Shown piece by piece: positions 43,531-52,685 of a stretch of DNA of 64,000 nt. This stretch comes from Anaerobutyricum hallii. Lineage in GTDB: Bacteria > Bacillota > Clostridia > Lachnospirales > Lachnospiraceae. The notes under the pieces are model-generated. The model was not told where the DNA came from and ran no database searches. It saw nothing but the letters and a program-made list of their open reading frames with translations. Every line of letters starts with the position of its first letter. Position 1 is the stretch's first letter. Made by a program: the position numbers and the translations under genes. The DNA is taken from assembly GCF_900209925.1 (NCBI RefSeq), contig NZ_LT907978.1, forward strand, positions 3,381,001 to 3,445,000. The letters run 5' to 3'.

Positions 43531-43710
43531 CTACAAAATAATATCGTCTTCCTGCTTTTTCTTCTCTGCTGCCAGAATACGCTTTTTTTCTTCTTCTGAC
43601 AAGACTTTGTCTTTCAAGATTTTAGCATAGTTTTTTGTACTTCTTGTTAAATTATTCCCCAAAAAAATTTTTTCTACCTGCCCATCCATTTTTCCAATTA
43701 CAACACCCAT
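43531..43710 (-). CDS. Small 59-residue hypothetical protein ahead of the glycosyltransferase
   Basis: A frame of 60 codons with a strong AGGAGG at 5-8 nt before the ATG, ending 9 bp before the glycosyltransferase start. The product begins MGVVIGKMDGQVEKIFLG and ends in a charged helix 'SEEEKKRILAAEKKKQEDD'. It has no membrane segment and no known motif. The ribosome binding site, the tight spacing and the good codon pattern argue for a real gene. It may regulate or bind the glycosyltransferase, but nothing shows this. Confidence 0.65.
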   Translation of the reverse strand: MGVVIGKMDGQVEKIFLGNNLTRSTKNYAKILKDKVLSEEEKKRILAAEKKKQEDDIIL

Positions 43711-43888
43711 GATATCTCCTCCTGTTTTCGAGTTTTCGAGCTATTTTGAACACTTTACAAAATAATTTTTTCCTATTTTCTCATTATTCTCATTCTTTAG
43801 TATCTATATTTTTCGATGTGTTTCACCTTTTGTTCAAATTTTCGTCAAAAAACGGACATATTTTTTCTTTATAGTATAGACAGCAACA

Positions 43889-44028
43889 AAGAAATCCCTC
43901 TATTTCTTGTGGCTAAAGATTTTTTTCATATTTTGAAGCCCGTATAGAAGAATTATATGGGCTTCCTCCTTTTAATGAATGCCTCTAAGAGGCACAAAAA
44001 GAACCCTTTCCCCGAGGGTTCTTTTTGT
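43889..44028 (+). other. Chain of four hairpins in the 330-bp gap 43711-44040
   Basis: On the plus strand four inverted repeats occur in a row: AAGAAAT/ATTTCTT (43889-43908), a 12-bp stem GAAGCCC.../...GGGCTTC (43935-43965), GCCTC/GAGGC (43981-43993) and a 13-bp stem ending AAGAACCC/GGGTTCTT (43994-44028). The last is a probable bidirectional terminator for the DUF815 operon. The earlier ones may be a small RNA or read-through terminators. The rest of the gap is AT-rich with no gene seen. Confidence 0.45.
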
Positions 44029-44040
44029 GTCCATTTGTAT

Positions 44041-45345
44041 TTATTTATCAGACTTTCCGGCTATGTAGTTAATGAACTGCTGTGCAGTACGTCCGGAAAT
44101 TCCTCCATGAGAAAGTTCCCACTTGTTTGCTTCCGCACATAATTCCTTGTCGCTCATTGTAATTTCCGGATATTTCTTTGCCAAATTGGTTACAATCTGG
44201 AAATACTCCTGCTGTGTTGGCTTGGAGTAATTGATACTTACACCAAAACGTGCTGCTAAAGACAGCTTTTCCTGTACTGTATCGGAGCGATGCAGTTCTT
44301 CATCCTTATCAGAACGATCTGACCATGTCTCACGAATCAGATGGCGGCGGTTCGATGTTGCATAGATTAAAACATTATCCGGTTTCGTTTCCATTCCACC
44401 TTCAATAACAGCCTTCAGATATTTGTATTCAATCTCAAATTCCTCGAAGGAAAGATCATCCATGTAAATAATAAATCGATAATTTCGATTCTTGATATGG
44501 CTGATGATCGCAGAAAGATATTTAAACTGATGTTTATAAATTTCGATCATACGAAGGCCATCGCCATAATACTGGTTTAAGATTGCCTTGATACTTGTAG
44601 ACTTACCGGTTCCGGCATCACCGTAAAGTAAACAGTTATTTGCTACTTTTCCCTGAACAAAAGCTTCTGTATTATCTACCAGCTTCTTCTTCTGAATCTC
44701 ATATCCTGTCAGATCATCTAATACAACCTTATCTAAATTGTTAATTGGAACAAAGTCCGGCTTTCCGTTATTCTCTACAATACGGAACGCTTTGTTAAGA
44801 CCAAACATTCCTACTCCATAATCTTTATAAAACTTCACAACTGCATCAAAAAAAGTATCCACATCTTCTGCTGCTGCAAGTTCATCTGACAATGCACGCA
44901 CCTTTTCACTTACGTTCTTATTATACATACGCTCTGTCTTGCCGATTGCCTTATAGTCTAAGATCGTACGGAAACAATCGATTCCCAGTGTCTCCTCGAT
45001 TGCTCTGAAATCATAGTGAAACAGGTTCATAAATACCTGAAAATCATTCTTTGCAAAATGATTTACTGTTCCGTTATTCGCCCCCACTTTTTCACTCGTC
45101 ATACTAAAAGAATTCTCATTCGTCACAAGTACAAATGTAAGATAATTATGCCATAAGTTTTTATCAAAACCGTATGTCGTTGCCAGATCAAGCAGTGCCT
45201 TCATCTCTTTATAAATATCGGTGATCAGCTCATCTGCTCTGTAATGGCAGCTGTCAAATCTCTTAAAAATATCCGCGAGCTTTAAAAGAATACTGTCTTC
45301 TCCTAAATCACGATATAAAATCAACTTTGATACTTCTCTGTACAT
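44041..45345 (-). CDS. DUF815-family AAA+ ATPase
   Basis: A 434-residue protein. The C-terminal ~270 residues are a DUF815 AAA+ domain: '[19 protein letters not shown]' (Walker A), '[17 protein letters not shown]' (Walker B) and '[11 protein letters not shown]' (sensor 1). The N-terminal ~170 residues are an all-helical domain typical of these proteins. The function of DUF815 ATPases is not established. It overlaps no gene but begins 3 bp after the stop of its upstream partner (218 residues), suggesting that the two act together. Confidence 0.85.
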   Translation of the reverse strand: MYREVSKLILYRDLGEDSILLKLADIFKRFDSCHYRADELITDIYKEMKALLDLATTYGFDKNLWHNYLTFVLVTNENSFSMTSEKVGANNGTVNHFAKNDFQVFMNLFHYDFRAIEETLGIDCFRTILDYKAIGKTERMYNKNVSEKVRALSDELAAAEDVDTFFDAVVKFYKDYGVGMFGLNKAFRIVENNGKPDFVPINNLDKVVLDDLTGYEIQKKKLVDNTEAFVQGKVANNCLLYGDAGTGKSTSIKAILNQYYGDGLRMIEIYKHQFKYLSAIISHIKNRNYRFIIYMDDLSFEEFEIEYKYLKAVIEGGMETKPDNVLIYATSNRRHLIRETWSDRSDKDEELHRSDTVQEKLSLAARFGVSINYSKPTQQEYFQIVTNLAKKYPEITMSDKELCAEANKWELSHGGISGRTAQQFINYIAGKSDK

Positions 45346-45348
45346 TTT

Positions 45349-46005
45349 CTATTCCTCCTGATTCTCAGAACAGTTTTTCAAGATCTCATCTACATTTAAT
45401 GCATCAATCTGAGAAGCGAACTGACTCTTTAACTGTTCTATCTTATCTTTCGCCTGTTCACGATCTCCATCAAATGACGTGTATCCTTTAAAAGATGCTA
45501 CCATTGGTTTATCCTCATCCGATGCATCCCCCTTAGAATACAACTCCAGACCAGGAAATGCAAACTTTGGTTTATCTTCATCATGAACATTACCATTCTT
45601 AAGGTCTTCTAAGGTTACCAGACCAGGAAATGCATGTTCCGGCCGGTAATCCGGCATCTTAAATACATCAAAACATTCTAAAATATCCACATCTGTCATA
45701 TCATCCGGCAAATCTTCTTTTAAATACTCCGGATGGTACTGCTTATAAAATTCATAAATAACCTGCTTTATTTTCGGGTCACGAATATCTGTCTCTACCC
45801 TCTCATCATTAATAAACAGATAATATCTGTCTACATACGGCAAAATACGTTCTTCTGCAGTAATAGAGGTTACTTCCGGCACACTGTCATAAGAGACTTC
45901 CAGCCGGTGAAATGTTCTCTGTCCTTCCTGTGTCTGTGTAACACCCTCGATTTTATATTTATCTAATTCAAAAAACATACTTTTTAATAACGTAAATTCA
46001 TACAT
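45349..46005 (-). CDS. Hypothetical acidic partner of the DUF815 ATPase
   Basis: A 218-residue acidic cytoplasmic protein of no recognised family. It begins 'MYEFTLLKSMFFELDKYKIE', has beta-rich N-terminal sequence, and then contains a duplicated unit: 'HAFPGLVTLEDLKNG' followed by DEDKP, and 'FAFPGLELYSKGD' followed by DEDKP. The C-terminus is helical. It lies directly upstream of the DUF815 ATPase, so the two probably form one functional pair. The repeated AFPGL-DEDKP units could be docking sites (inference). Confidence 0.7.
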   Translation of the reverse strand: MYEFTLLKSMFFELDKYKIEGVTQTQEGQRTFHRLEVSYDSVPEVTSITAEERILPYVDRYYLFINDERVETDIRDPKIKQVIYEFYKQYHPEYLKEDLPDDMTDVDILECFDVFKMPDYRPEHAFPGLVTLEDLKNGNVHDEDKPKFAFPGLELYSKGDASDEDKPMVASFKGYTSFDGDREQAKDKIEQLKSQFASQIDALNVDEILKNCSENQEE

Positions 46006-46025
46006 AAATTCATTCTCCCAATACT

Positions 46026-47846
46026 TTATTGTGTTTTTAAAATCTCTTCCATCTCATCAAGCAGTTCACCAAACAGCTTTAATGCAGATTCTACTGGCTC
46101 TTTCGTTGCCATATCAACATCACAAAGACGCAGCAGGTCGATCGGATTCATGGAACTTCCACCACTCAGGAACTTAAAATATCCTTCTTTCGCCTTTTCA
46201 TCCCCACTTAAAATCTTTCTACTAATAGCAATCGCTGCAGAATAACCTGTCGCATACTGATATACATAAAATGGTGTATAGAAATGTGGGATTCTCGCCC
46301 ATTCTAATGCGATTTCTTTATCAATAACAATACCTTCTCCAAAATACTGCTGATTCAGCTTATAATAAATATCACATAATACTTCTGCCGTAAGTGGTTC
46401 CTTTTTCGCCGCCATCTCATGTGTAATCTTCTCAAACTCCGCAAACATAGTCTGACGGTACAGTGTTCCTTTAAACTGTTCTAAGAAATAGTTGATCAGA
46501 TACATTTTTTCTTTTGTATCTTCCGTATTCTTTAATAAATATTCCATTAGCAGCGCCTCATTACATGTCGAAGCGACTTCTGCAACAAAAATACGATATC
46601 CTGCATAAATATATGGCTGATTCTTATCTGAATAATAAGAGTGCATCGAATGTCCCATCTCGTGCGCTAACGTAAATACATTATTTAAATTGTCCTGATA
46701 ATTCATCAGCACAAACGGATGGCATCCATACGCTCCCCAGGAATAAGCACCGCTGCGCTTTCCTTCATTCTCATATACATCAATCCAGCCATTCTCCATT
46801 CCATCGGAGAGAACCTTCCCGTATGCTTTGCCTAACGGTGCAAGCCCCTTTTTTACGATTTCTTTTGCTTGTGCAAACGGGACTTTCATCTCAAACTCTT
46901 CAACCATCGGCGCATACAGATCATACATGTGAAGCTCTGGCACTTTTAATGCCTTTTTGCGAAGTGCAACATAACGATGCATGAGATCCATATGCTCATG
47001 TACTGTATCGATCAGGTTTGTATACACAGATACCGGAATCTCTCCTCCGTCTAATGCCATCTCTAAAGAGGAATTATAATGTCTTCTCTTTGCAAAAAAC
47101 GCTGTATTCTTGAGATTAGCCGCATAAAGTGCCGCTAACGTATTCCTGTATTGTCCATACTGTGAGTAAACCGACTCAAATGCATTTTTTCGAATATTCA
47201 CATCTCTGTTCTCTAAAAGAAGAGTATATCTTCCATGACTTACCGATATCTTCTCACCTTCTTTTCCCTCGATTGACGGGAATCGAATATCTGCATTATT
47301 AAACATAGAAAAAATATTCGACACATCGGCAGACATATCAGATACATCCGCAAGAATCGCCTCTTCCTCTTTGGAAAGAACATGCTCCTGCTGGCGGAAT
47401 AATTCATAAAAATATCTTCTGTATAATTCCATATCCGGATTCTGTGAAAACCACAGTTCTATCGTGTCCTCGCCTATTGCTAAAAGTTCCGGCTCTTCAA
47501 ATACAACTGCGCTGTCAAGCTGTAAAGATAATGCCTGTGCCTTTCCTGCAAGCCCCTGATAAAAACTATTCCCCGTATCTTCATGATATCGCTGATTGGC
47601 ATAAACATATATGGCTTCAAACTTCTTCATGACTTCTTCTTTTTTACGCATATACTCTACAAAAACTTCAGAACCTTCTTTCAGTCTTCCTTCATATGCC
47701 GCAAGTTCCTTTGCCTGCTCTGCAAGCGCTTCATAATCTTTTTCCCATACCTCATCTGCTGCATATAAATCCTGAATATGCCACTGGTATGCCGGATCAC
47801 TTTCCGCTCTTTTTTTAACCGTTCTTTCTGTTTCTCTTTCTGCCAT
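46026..47846 (-). CDS. pepF: Oligoendopeptidase F
   Basis: A 606-residue M3-family zinc metallopeptidase, cytoplasmic, that cuts peptides of about 6-20 residues. Motifs are 'NVFTLAHEMGHSMHSYYS' (HExxH with the third ligand further on: 'VAEVASTCNEALLMEYL'), 'GSSMNPIDLLRLCDVDM' and 'HFYTPFYVYQYATGY' near the C-terminus. The start at 47846 follows CAGGAGG; a longer frame up to 48014 runs into the palindromic repeat and is rejected. Length is normal for the family. Confidence 0.94.
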   Translation of the reverse strand: MAERETERTVKKRAESDPAYQWHIQDLYAADEVWEKDYEALAEQAKELAAYEGRLKEGSEVFVEYMRKKEEVMKKFEAIYVYANQRYHEDTGNSFYQGLAGKAQALSLQLDSAVVFEEPELLAIGEDTIELWFSQNPDMELYRRYFYELFRQQEHVLSKEEEAILADVSDMSADVSNIFSMFNNADIRFPSIEGKEGEKISVSHGRYTLLLENRDVNIRKNAFESVYSQYGQYRNTLAALYAANLKNTAFFAKRRHYNSSLEMALDGGEIPVSVYTNLIDTVHEHMDLMHRYVALRKKALKVPELHMYDLYAPMVEEFEMKVPFAQAKEIVKKGLAPLGKAYGKVLSDGMENGWIDVYENEGKRSGAYSWGAYGCHPFVLMNYQDNLNNVFTLAHEMGHSMHSYYSDKNQPYIYAGYRIFVAEVASTCNEALLMEYLLKNTEDTKEKMYLINYFLEQFKGTLYRQTMFAEFEKITHEMAAKKEPLTAEVLCDIYYKLNQQYFGEGIVIDKEIALEWARIPHFYTPFYVYQYATGYSAAIAISRKILSGDEKAKEGYFKFLSGGSSMNPIDLLRLCDVDMATKEPVESALKLFGELLDEMEEILKTQ

Positions 47847-47871
47847 CTTATCTGTGCCTCCTGTCTCTTTT

Positions 47872-48034
47872 ATGTACTCTCGGAATCTTTTTGTGCTTGA
47901 TTTTGTGAGAAGATTTTTTGTCAGTTGTGCCCAAATTTTTGAGGCGTACGCGGTGCGTACGTTGATGAAATTCGGGTGCGACTGGCGGAAAATCAGCCAC
48001 AAAAGCAAGTGCAAGAAAGACTCCGAGAGTACAT
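47872..48034. repeat. Large palindromic element, ATGTACTC family, copy 3 (long centre)
   Basis: A 163-bp palindrome: outer arms ATGTACTCTCGGA... and ...CTCCGAGAGTACAT, plus an inner palindrome from GATTTTTTGTCAG to GACTGGCGGAAAATC around a CGTACGC-GGT-GCGTACG tip. Most mismatches are C/T or A/G pairs that form G-U pairs if the plus strand is RNA, so the plus-strand RNA would fold into one long hairpin. It separates the pepF and transglutaminase genes. Confidence 0.75.
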
Positions 48035-48063
48035 TTTTATGCCTCTAAGAATCTTTTTGCCGC

Positions 48064-49830
48064 TTATTTTGCTGAAGTTATCTTATCCCATCGGGCATAT
48101 ACTGTAATATTCTTTTCATTCCCCTTTGGAATTACTTTAATCTGATTCCCTTCTTTATCATACCATCCTCGGAAATAATATCCTCTTCTTGTCGGTTCTT
48201 TTAATAAAATATCACTTTTACCAGAAGCCCGCACCTTATTTTTTGAAGAGTTCACTCCCGCATTCCGATACGTAATAGTATATCCCGAAACCTTTACTTT
48301 AAATCTCTGCCTCTTTCCATTAATTCTTACAGAAATGTACGTTTCTCCAGCCTTTTTCGCTATCATATATCCGGTATTATTGATACTTACAACCGAAGAA
48401 TTCCCGCTTTTCCATCCGGAAGTTCTTGATGCCCGGTCATGCATATGGCTTGGTGTCATCTGCTTTACCTGTCCAGCCTGCATAAAAAGGCTCTTCCTTC
48501 CTCGTTTCGTAAGCTTTCCTGTTCTTATTTGCTTTCCAAGATAAACTTTTAAATGTCCCTTTCTCACTCCATGAAAATCTGATATATAATAAGAAAGATA
48601 TCCTCGTTTATTTACCGTAAAACGTCCAATATATATAAGCTTCCATAACGGATCTGAAACTTCTGAACTGTCTTCCCTCTCATCTACTTTTCTCAGCAAA
48701 ACAGGATTTTTCTTAACAAAGCCCATTTTGTAAATCCCCGAATTCATTGAGAATATAATGTAATCATTATACGGTTCGATCCATCCAATATATCTGCCGC
48801 CGGAAGGACTGTATACCGTTTTTGTTTTCTTTCCTTGAAGAGTCGAACACTTCAAAGAATTATCCTGAGAAATCCAGTACCAGAAACCTTTTCTGTAAAA
48901 TGTACATGTCCTTGCCTTCAGTGCACTCTTTATTTCTTTATTATCTTTTATATAATCCGAATTAGAAATCGGAATCCCCCTCATATTTAAATCATTCGAA
49001 TTACCCTGACCATATAAATCTTTTGCCTTATATCCCGGATGTGTCTTTAAAAAACCTTTCTTTCCAACAAGAAAACTTTCATAACTAACTACAGCACCTT
49101 CATGCTTTCCCGTTCCAACTCCATTCGTCAAATCTACATAGTACCACTTTCCACTCAACTTTATAACGTTCCAGGAATGGTTCTTCGAATAATTACTTAC
49201 GACTGCACAAGGAATTCCAAGCGTGTTCATTGCAAGAGCATACGCATTCGCAAGACCATCACAAACCCCGACGTGCTTCACCAGAACATCATATCCCGTA
49301 TGTGCATCTGCAGATTCTCTGTATATGGTATTCTTTGCAAAATACGTATATACCGCCATCGCCTTATCCGCCTGCGTCATAGAAGACTCTACAGTCTCTA
49401 ACGCTTCATCCAGTCCTTTGATGATTTTTTTATATCGTCTTTGAAACTTTGTCCTGCTAATAAGCTTCGTGCTGTTAAATACCGTTGCATTCCCTTCTTT
49501 TTCTACCGCATAATACTGAGACCAGTTTGAATCAAGGAAATCGATTCGTTCCGCCATAATCGCCGCCCTGTTATTAATTGCCGCCGCCCGAAGGCATGCC
49601 CTTCCTGAAGATCCCTGGCTGACAGAACCGTAAACATCCATATTCTGTGTCACCGTTCCTTCCATCATCAGTTTTGACAGTACGTTAATATATTCTCTTT
49701 GTGTATTCGAAAATGACGCCGCATTCACATCCTTTGTAAAAAAAACGCTCCCTGCTAAAATAACACATAATAAAATCAAAATATGACCTGCTCTTTGCAG
49801 ACATTTACTCAACCCTCTCTGTTCATCCAC
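48064..49830 (-). CDS. Secreted transglutaminase-like protein with C-terminal repeat domain
   Basis: A 588-residue exported protein. The signal peptide 'ILILLCVILAGSVFFTKDVN' is followed by a transglutaminase core (about 155-260): 'KHVGVCDGLANAYALAMNTL' (Cys), 'CAVVSNYSKNHSWNVIKLSG' (His) and 'WYYVDLTNGVG' (Asp). A middle Ig-like part, then 'ISVRINGKRQRFKVKVSGY' and a C-terminal InlB B-repeat-like unit ('PTRRGYYFRGWYDKEGNQIK') suggest cell-wall binding. The start is GTG at 49830, seven bases after AGGAGG; a TTG at 49848 is possible but overlaps that site. Role at the cell surface, substrate unknown. Confidence 0.85.
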   Translation of the reverse strand: MDEQRGLSKCLQRAGHILILLCVILAGSVFFTKDVNAASFSNTQREYINVLSKLMMEGTVTQNMDVYGSVSQGSSGRACLRAAAINNRAAIMAERIDFLDSNWSQYYAVEKEGNATVFNSTKLISRTKFQRRYKKIIKGLDEALETVESSMTQADKAMAVYTYFAKNTIYRESADAHTGYDVLVKHVGVCDGLANAYALAMNTLGIPCAVVSNYSKNHSWNVIKLSGKWYYVDLTNGVGTGKHEGAVVSYESFLVGKKGFLKTHPGYKAKDLYGQGNSNDLNMRGIPISNSDYIKDNKEIKSALKARTCTFYRKGFWYWISQDNSLKCSTLQGKKTKTVYSPSGGRYIGWIEPYNDYIIFSMNSGIYKMGFVKKNPVLLRKVDEREDSSEVSDPLWKLIYIGRFTVNKRGYLSYYISDFHGVRKGHLKVYLGKQIRTGKLTKRGRKSLFMQAGQVKQMTPSHMHDRASRTSGWKSGNSSVVSINNTGYMIAKKAGETYISVRINGKRQRFKVKVSGYTITYRNAGVNSSKNKVRASGKSDILLKEPTRRGYYFRGWYDKEGNQIKVIPKGNEKNITVYARWDKITSAK

Positions 49831-49981
49831 ATGTATACCTCCTCTCAAATAGATAACCAGTACATTTGTTTTGTACCTTACTATCTATCTTATCATCATA
49901 TATTAAAAATAGCAATTATTGTCGAAACGTGATAGAATATAAATACTATGCCACAGGCACGATAAACAGGAGGAACATTTC

Positions 49982-50284
49982 ATGGCTAAAACCGCTGAAT
50001 TCCATACTTTACTCCGCAATTACCGCGGAATTATGGGCAATATACGTATTAATAACTTCTGGATTTCTTTTGATTCCTGCTTCTTTAATTATTATGCAGA
50101 TGACGACGAGATTCAGTTTAATCTTGCAGGGCAGGAGGGTGTTGTTACGATTCCATCTATCATTTCCTACGACAAAGTTGATGAAGATGATTTGTTTGAG
50201 GATGCTGTAGCCGGATATACCGCAACATTAGAATCTGGTGATATCATTACATTTTACTGTTTCAATGCAAAAAATAAAAATTAA
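49982..50284 (+). CDS. Hypothetical 100-residue protein
   Basis: A 100-residue protein with a good AGGAGG before its ATG, ahead of a MATE transporter. It is soluble, with beta-rich sequence such as 'IRINNFWISFDSCFFNYY' and 'VTIPSIISYDKVDEDDLFED'. No family is recognised. It is 50 bp from the MATE gene on the same strand and may be co-expressed. Confidence 0.6.
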   Translation: MAKTAEFHTLLRNYRGIMGNIRINNFWISFDSCFFNYYADDDEIQFNLAGQEGVVTIPSIISYDKVDEDDLFEDAVAGYTATLESGDIITFYCFNAKNKN

Positions 50285-50335
50285 GAACTATAAAATAAAA
50301 AGAATAAAACTACTTAATTAAATCTCAGAGGTAGT

Positions 50336-51667
50336 ATGATAATGTCAAAAGATGAATATTTAATTACAGATGCGCCCCTTAAGGCGCTGACTATTTTTGC
50401 AATGCCGATGATTCTCGGCAGTTTTTTTCAACAAATTTATAATATGGCCGATTCCATAATCGTCGGTCAATTTGTCGGCTCCTCTGCACTTGCGGCTGTT
50501 GGCGCCTGTGCAGCACTTACGAATGTTTTCATTTGCATAGCACTCGGAGCAGGTGTAGGTGCTGGTGTACTCGTAAGCCGCTATTTCGGTGCCAGAAATT
50601 ATAGTAAAATGAAAACAATCATATCCACATCACTGATCAGCTTTTTGATTCTAAGCATAATCCTTGGTGGCTTAGGCTTTTGTTTTTCTCATTTGATGAT
50701 GAGTCTTTTGCAAACACCTGAGGATATACTGAATGAAGCAGTGCTGTATCTGCGTGTCTATTTTATAGGATTCCCGTTTCTGTTTATGTACAATATTCTC
50801 TCCACTATGTTCACTTCCATCGGTGAATCAAAGATTCCTTTAGGTCTTCTGATATTTTCTTCTATTTTAAATATCTTTATGGATCTTTGGATGGTGGCCG
50901 GTCTTGGTCTGGGTGTATTCGGTGCAGCCCTTGCCACACTAATCTCACAGGGTATCTCTGCAGTATTTTCGCTTTTAATCTTCCTTCATCGAATTCGGAA
51001 ATATAAGAGCTACTTTAACTGGTTTGACAGACAGGAACTCCTTGCAATGCTTCAAATTGCCGTACCGTCAGTTCTCCAGCAATCCACTGTGTCCATTGGT
51101 ATGATGATAGTACAGGCTGTTGTAAATCCATTCGGTACACAAGCACTTGCCGGTTATGCCGCAACAATGAGAGTGGAAAATGTTTTTTCACTGATATTTG
51201 TATCCATCGGCAATGCCGTTTCACCATATGTTTCTCAGAATCTTGGTGCAAAGAAACCATGGCGTATTAAAAAGGGCTACCGCGCTGCATTATTGTTAGA
51301 TGTATGTTTTGCATTCCTCGCCTTCCTGGTTATTGAAACATTGCACACGCAAATTTCCTCACTATTTCTGGGAAAAGATGGAACAGCCTTAGCCTACCAG
51401 GTATCCGGTGATTACATGAGATGGCTCGGTTATTTCTTCATCTTCATGGGAATCAAGATGGCAACAGATGGCGTCCTTCGTGGACTCGGAATCATGCGTC
51501 CATTTCTCATTGCAAACATGGTAAATCTTGCTATTCGTCTATCAGTTGCACTGATTTTTGCACCACGTTTTGGTATCGCATTTGTCTGGTTAGCTGTACC
51601 AGCCGGCTGGTTTGCAAACTTTCTGATTTCCTATGTGGCACTCAGAAAGTCTGCAAAAGATTTATAA
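50336..51667 (+). CDS. MATE-family multidrug/toxin efflux transporter (first of three)
   Basis: A 443-residue, 12-helix transporter. MATE signatures are 'YLITDAPLKALTIFAMPMIL' (N-terminal), 'YNMADSIIVGQFVGSSALAA' and the repeated 'IAVPSVLQQSTVSIGMMIV' with 'FGTQALAGYAATMRVE'. It exchanges Na+ or H+ for organic substrates. The start is an ATG at 50336; an ATG at 50342 is also possible (AGAGG lies 4 or 10 bases before). It overlaps the convergent dehydrogenase by 6 bp. Confidence 0.9.
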   Translation: MIMSKDEYLITDAPLKALTIFAMPMILGSFFQQIYNMADSIIVGQFVGSSALAAVGACAALTNVFICIALGAGVGAGVLVSRYFGARNYSKMKTIISTSLISFLILSIILGGLGFCFSHLMMSLLQTPEDILNEAVLYLRVYFIGFPFLFMYNILSTMFTSIGESKIPLGLLIFSSILNIFMDLWMVAGLGLGVFGAALATLISQGISAVFSLLIFLHRIRKYKSYFNWFDRQELLAMLQIAVPSVLQQSTVSIGMMIVQAVVNPFGTQALAGYAATMRVENVFSLIFVSIGNAVSPYVSQNLGAKKPWRIKKGYRAALLLDVCFAFLAFLVIETLHTQISSLFLGKDGTALAYQVSGDYMRWLGYFFIFMGIKMATDGVLRGLGIMRPFLIANMVNLAIRLSVALIFAPRFGIAFVWLAVPAGWFANFLISYVALRKSAKDL

Positions 51668-52591
51668 AAATTCCCTAATCTGTCCTGCGATAATCTGCAT
51701 CAATCGGTTTCTTGCTTCTACACTCGCCCATGCAATGTGCGGAGTAATAATAAGCTTTTTACTGTCTTTTATTTTTGCCAATGGGTTTGTTTCACTCATT
51801 GGCTCCTCACATAATACATCAAGACCTGCTGCTGCAATTTCACCTGTTTCCAATGCTTCATATAAATCCTGTTCTACTACAATCGGTCCTCTTCCAAGAT
51901 TTAAGAAAATAGCTGTCTTTTTCATTTTTGCAAATGCTTCCCTATCCATCAAATCTTTTGTATATTCATTTAACGGAGCATGTACGGACACAATATCTGA
52001 TGTAGTAAGTAACGTTTCAAAATCAACCTGTTCATATCCTTCCTGTGCCGGACTTCCCGAAGCAGAGTAATAAATCACACGTGCCCCAAACGCCTTTGCA
52101 ATATCAGCAACTCGTCTTCCAATTGTTCCAAGTCCGATAATTCCCCATGTTTTTCCGTTAACTTCATTAAAATGCTCTGCAAAATGAGTAAACACCGTAT
52201 CATTTATATATTTTTCGTCTTTTACATAGTCATCATAATAACGTATCTTCTCTAAAAGATAGAATAATAAAGCAAATGTATGCTGTGTAACGGATTCTGT
52301 AGAATATCCGGCTACATTTCTCCATGCGATTCCACGCTTTTTCAGATATTCTTTGTCCAGATTATTTGTTCCTGTAGCTGTTACACATACTAATTTCAAA
52401 TTTTTTGCAGTCCCAATTGTCTGCTCATTAATCGCAATTTTATTCACAATTAAAACATCCGCATCTTTTACACGCTCCGGAATCTCTTCCAAAGTAGAAA
52501 ATCCATATTTTACCACTTCTCCCAGAGCATCATATGCCGATAAATCAATATCTTCTCCAATGGTTTTTGTATCTAAAAATACAAGCTTCAT
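51662..52591 (-). CDS. D-2-hydroxyacid dehydrogenase
   Basis: A 309-residue NAD-dependent dehydrogenase from the start MKLVFLD at 52591. The NAD-binding domain has 'TWGIIGLGTIGRRVADIAKAF' spread over the GxGxxG turn, and the catalytic set 'NLGRGPIVVEQDLYEAL', 'GLDVLCEEP' and 'TPHIAWAS' (Arg/Glu/His). It converts 2-oxo acids to D-hydroxy acids; glycerate- or hydroxyphenylpyruvate-type substrates are possible. It is convergent with the MATE gene. Confidence 0.9.
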   Translation of the reverse strand: MKLVFLDTKTIGEDIDLSAYDALGEVVKYGFSTLEEIPERVKDADVLIVNKIAINEQTIGTAKNLKLVCVTATGTNNLDKEYLKKRGIAWRNVAGYSTESVTQHTFALLFYLLEKIRYYDDYVKDEKYINDTVFTHFAEHFNEVNGKTWGIIGLGTIGRRVADIAKAFGARVIYYSASGSPAQEGYEQVDFETLLTTSDIVSVHAPLNEYTKDLMDREAFAKMKKTAIFLNLGRGPIVVEQDLYEALETGEIAAAGLDVLCEEPMSETNPLAKIKDSKKLIITPHIAWASVEARNRLMQIIAGQIREFL

Positions 52592-52616
52592 ATTTATTTC
52601 TACCTCCACGACTTCA

Positions 52617-52660
52617 AGATGTACTCACAGAATCAAATAAAAGATTCTCTGAGTACATCT
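52617..52660. repeat. Dispersed palindromic element, ATGTACTC family, copy 4
   Basis: An 18-bp inverted repeat with one mismatch (AGATGTACTCACAGAATC, mirrored by GATTCTCTGAGTACATCT) around an 8-bp loop. It is the minimal form of the family, at the 5' side of the dehydrogenase gene. Confidence 0.65.
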
Positions 52661-52685
52661 AGTTTACAAATTATATTGGTTTTCT

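Noticed and set aside
47847-48014. N-terminal extension of oligoendopeptidase F
   Set aside because: The extra 56 codons run through the palindromic element and lack a ribosome binding site; the ATG at 47846 follows CAGGAGG.
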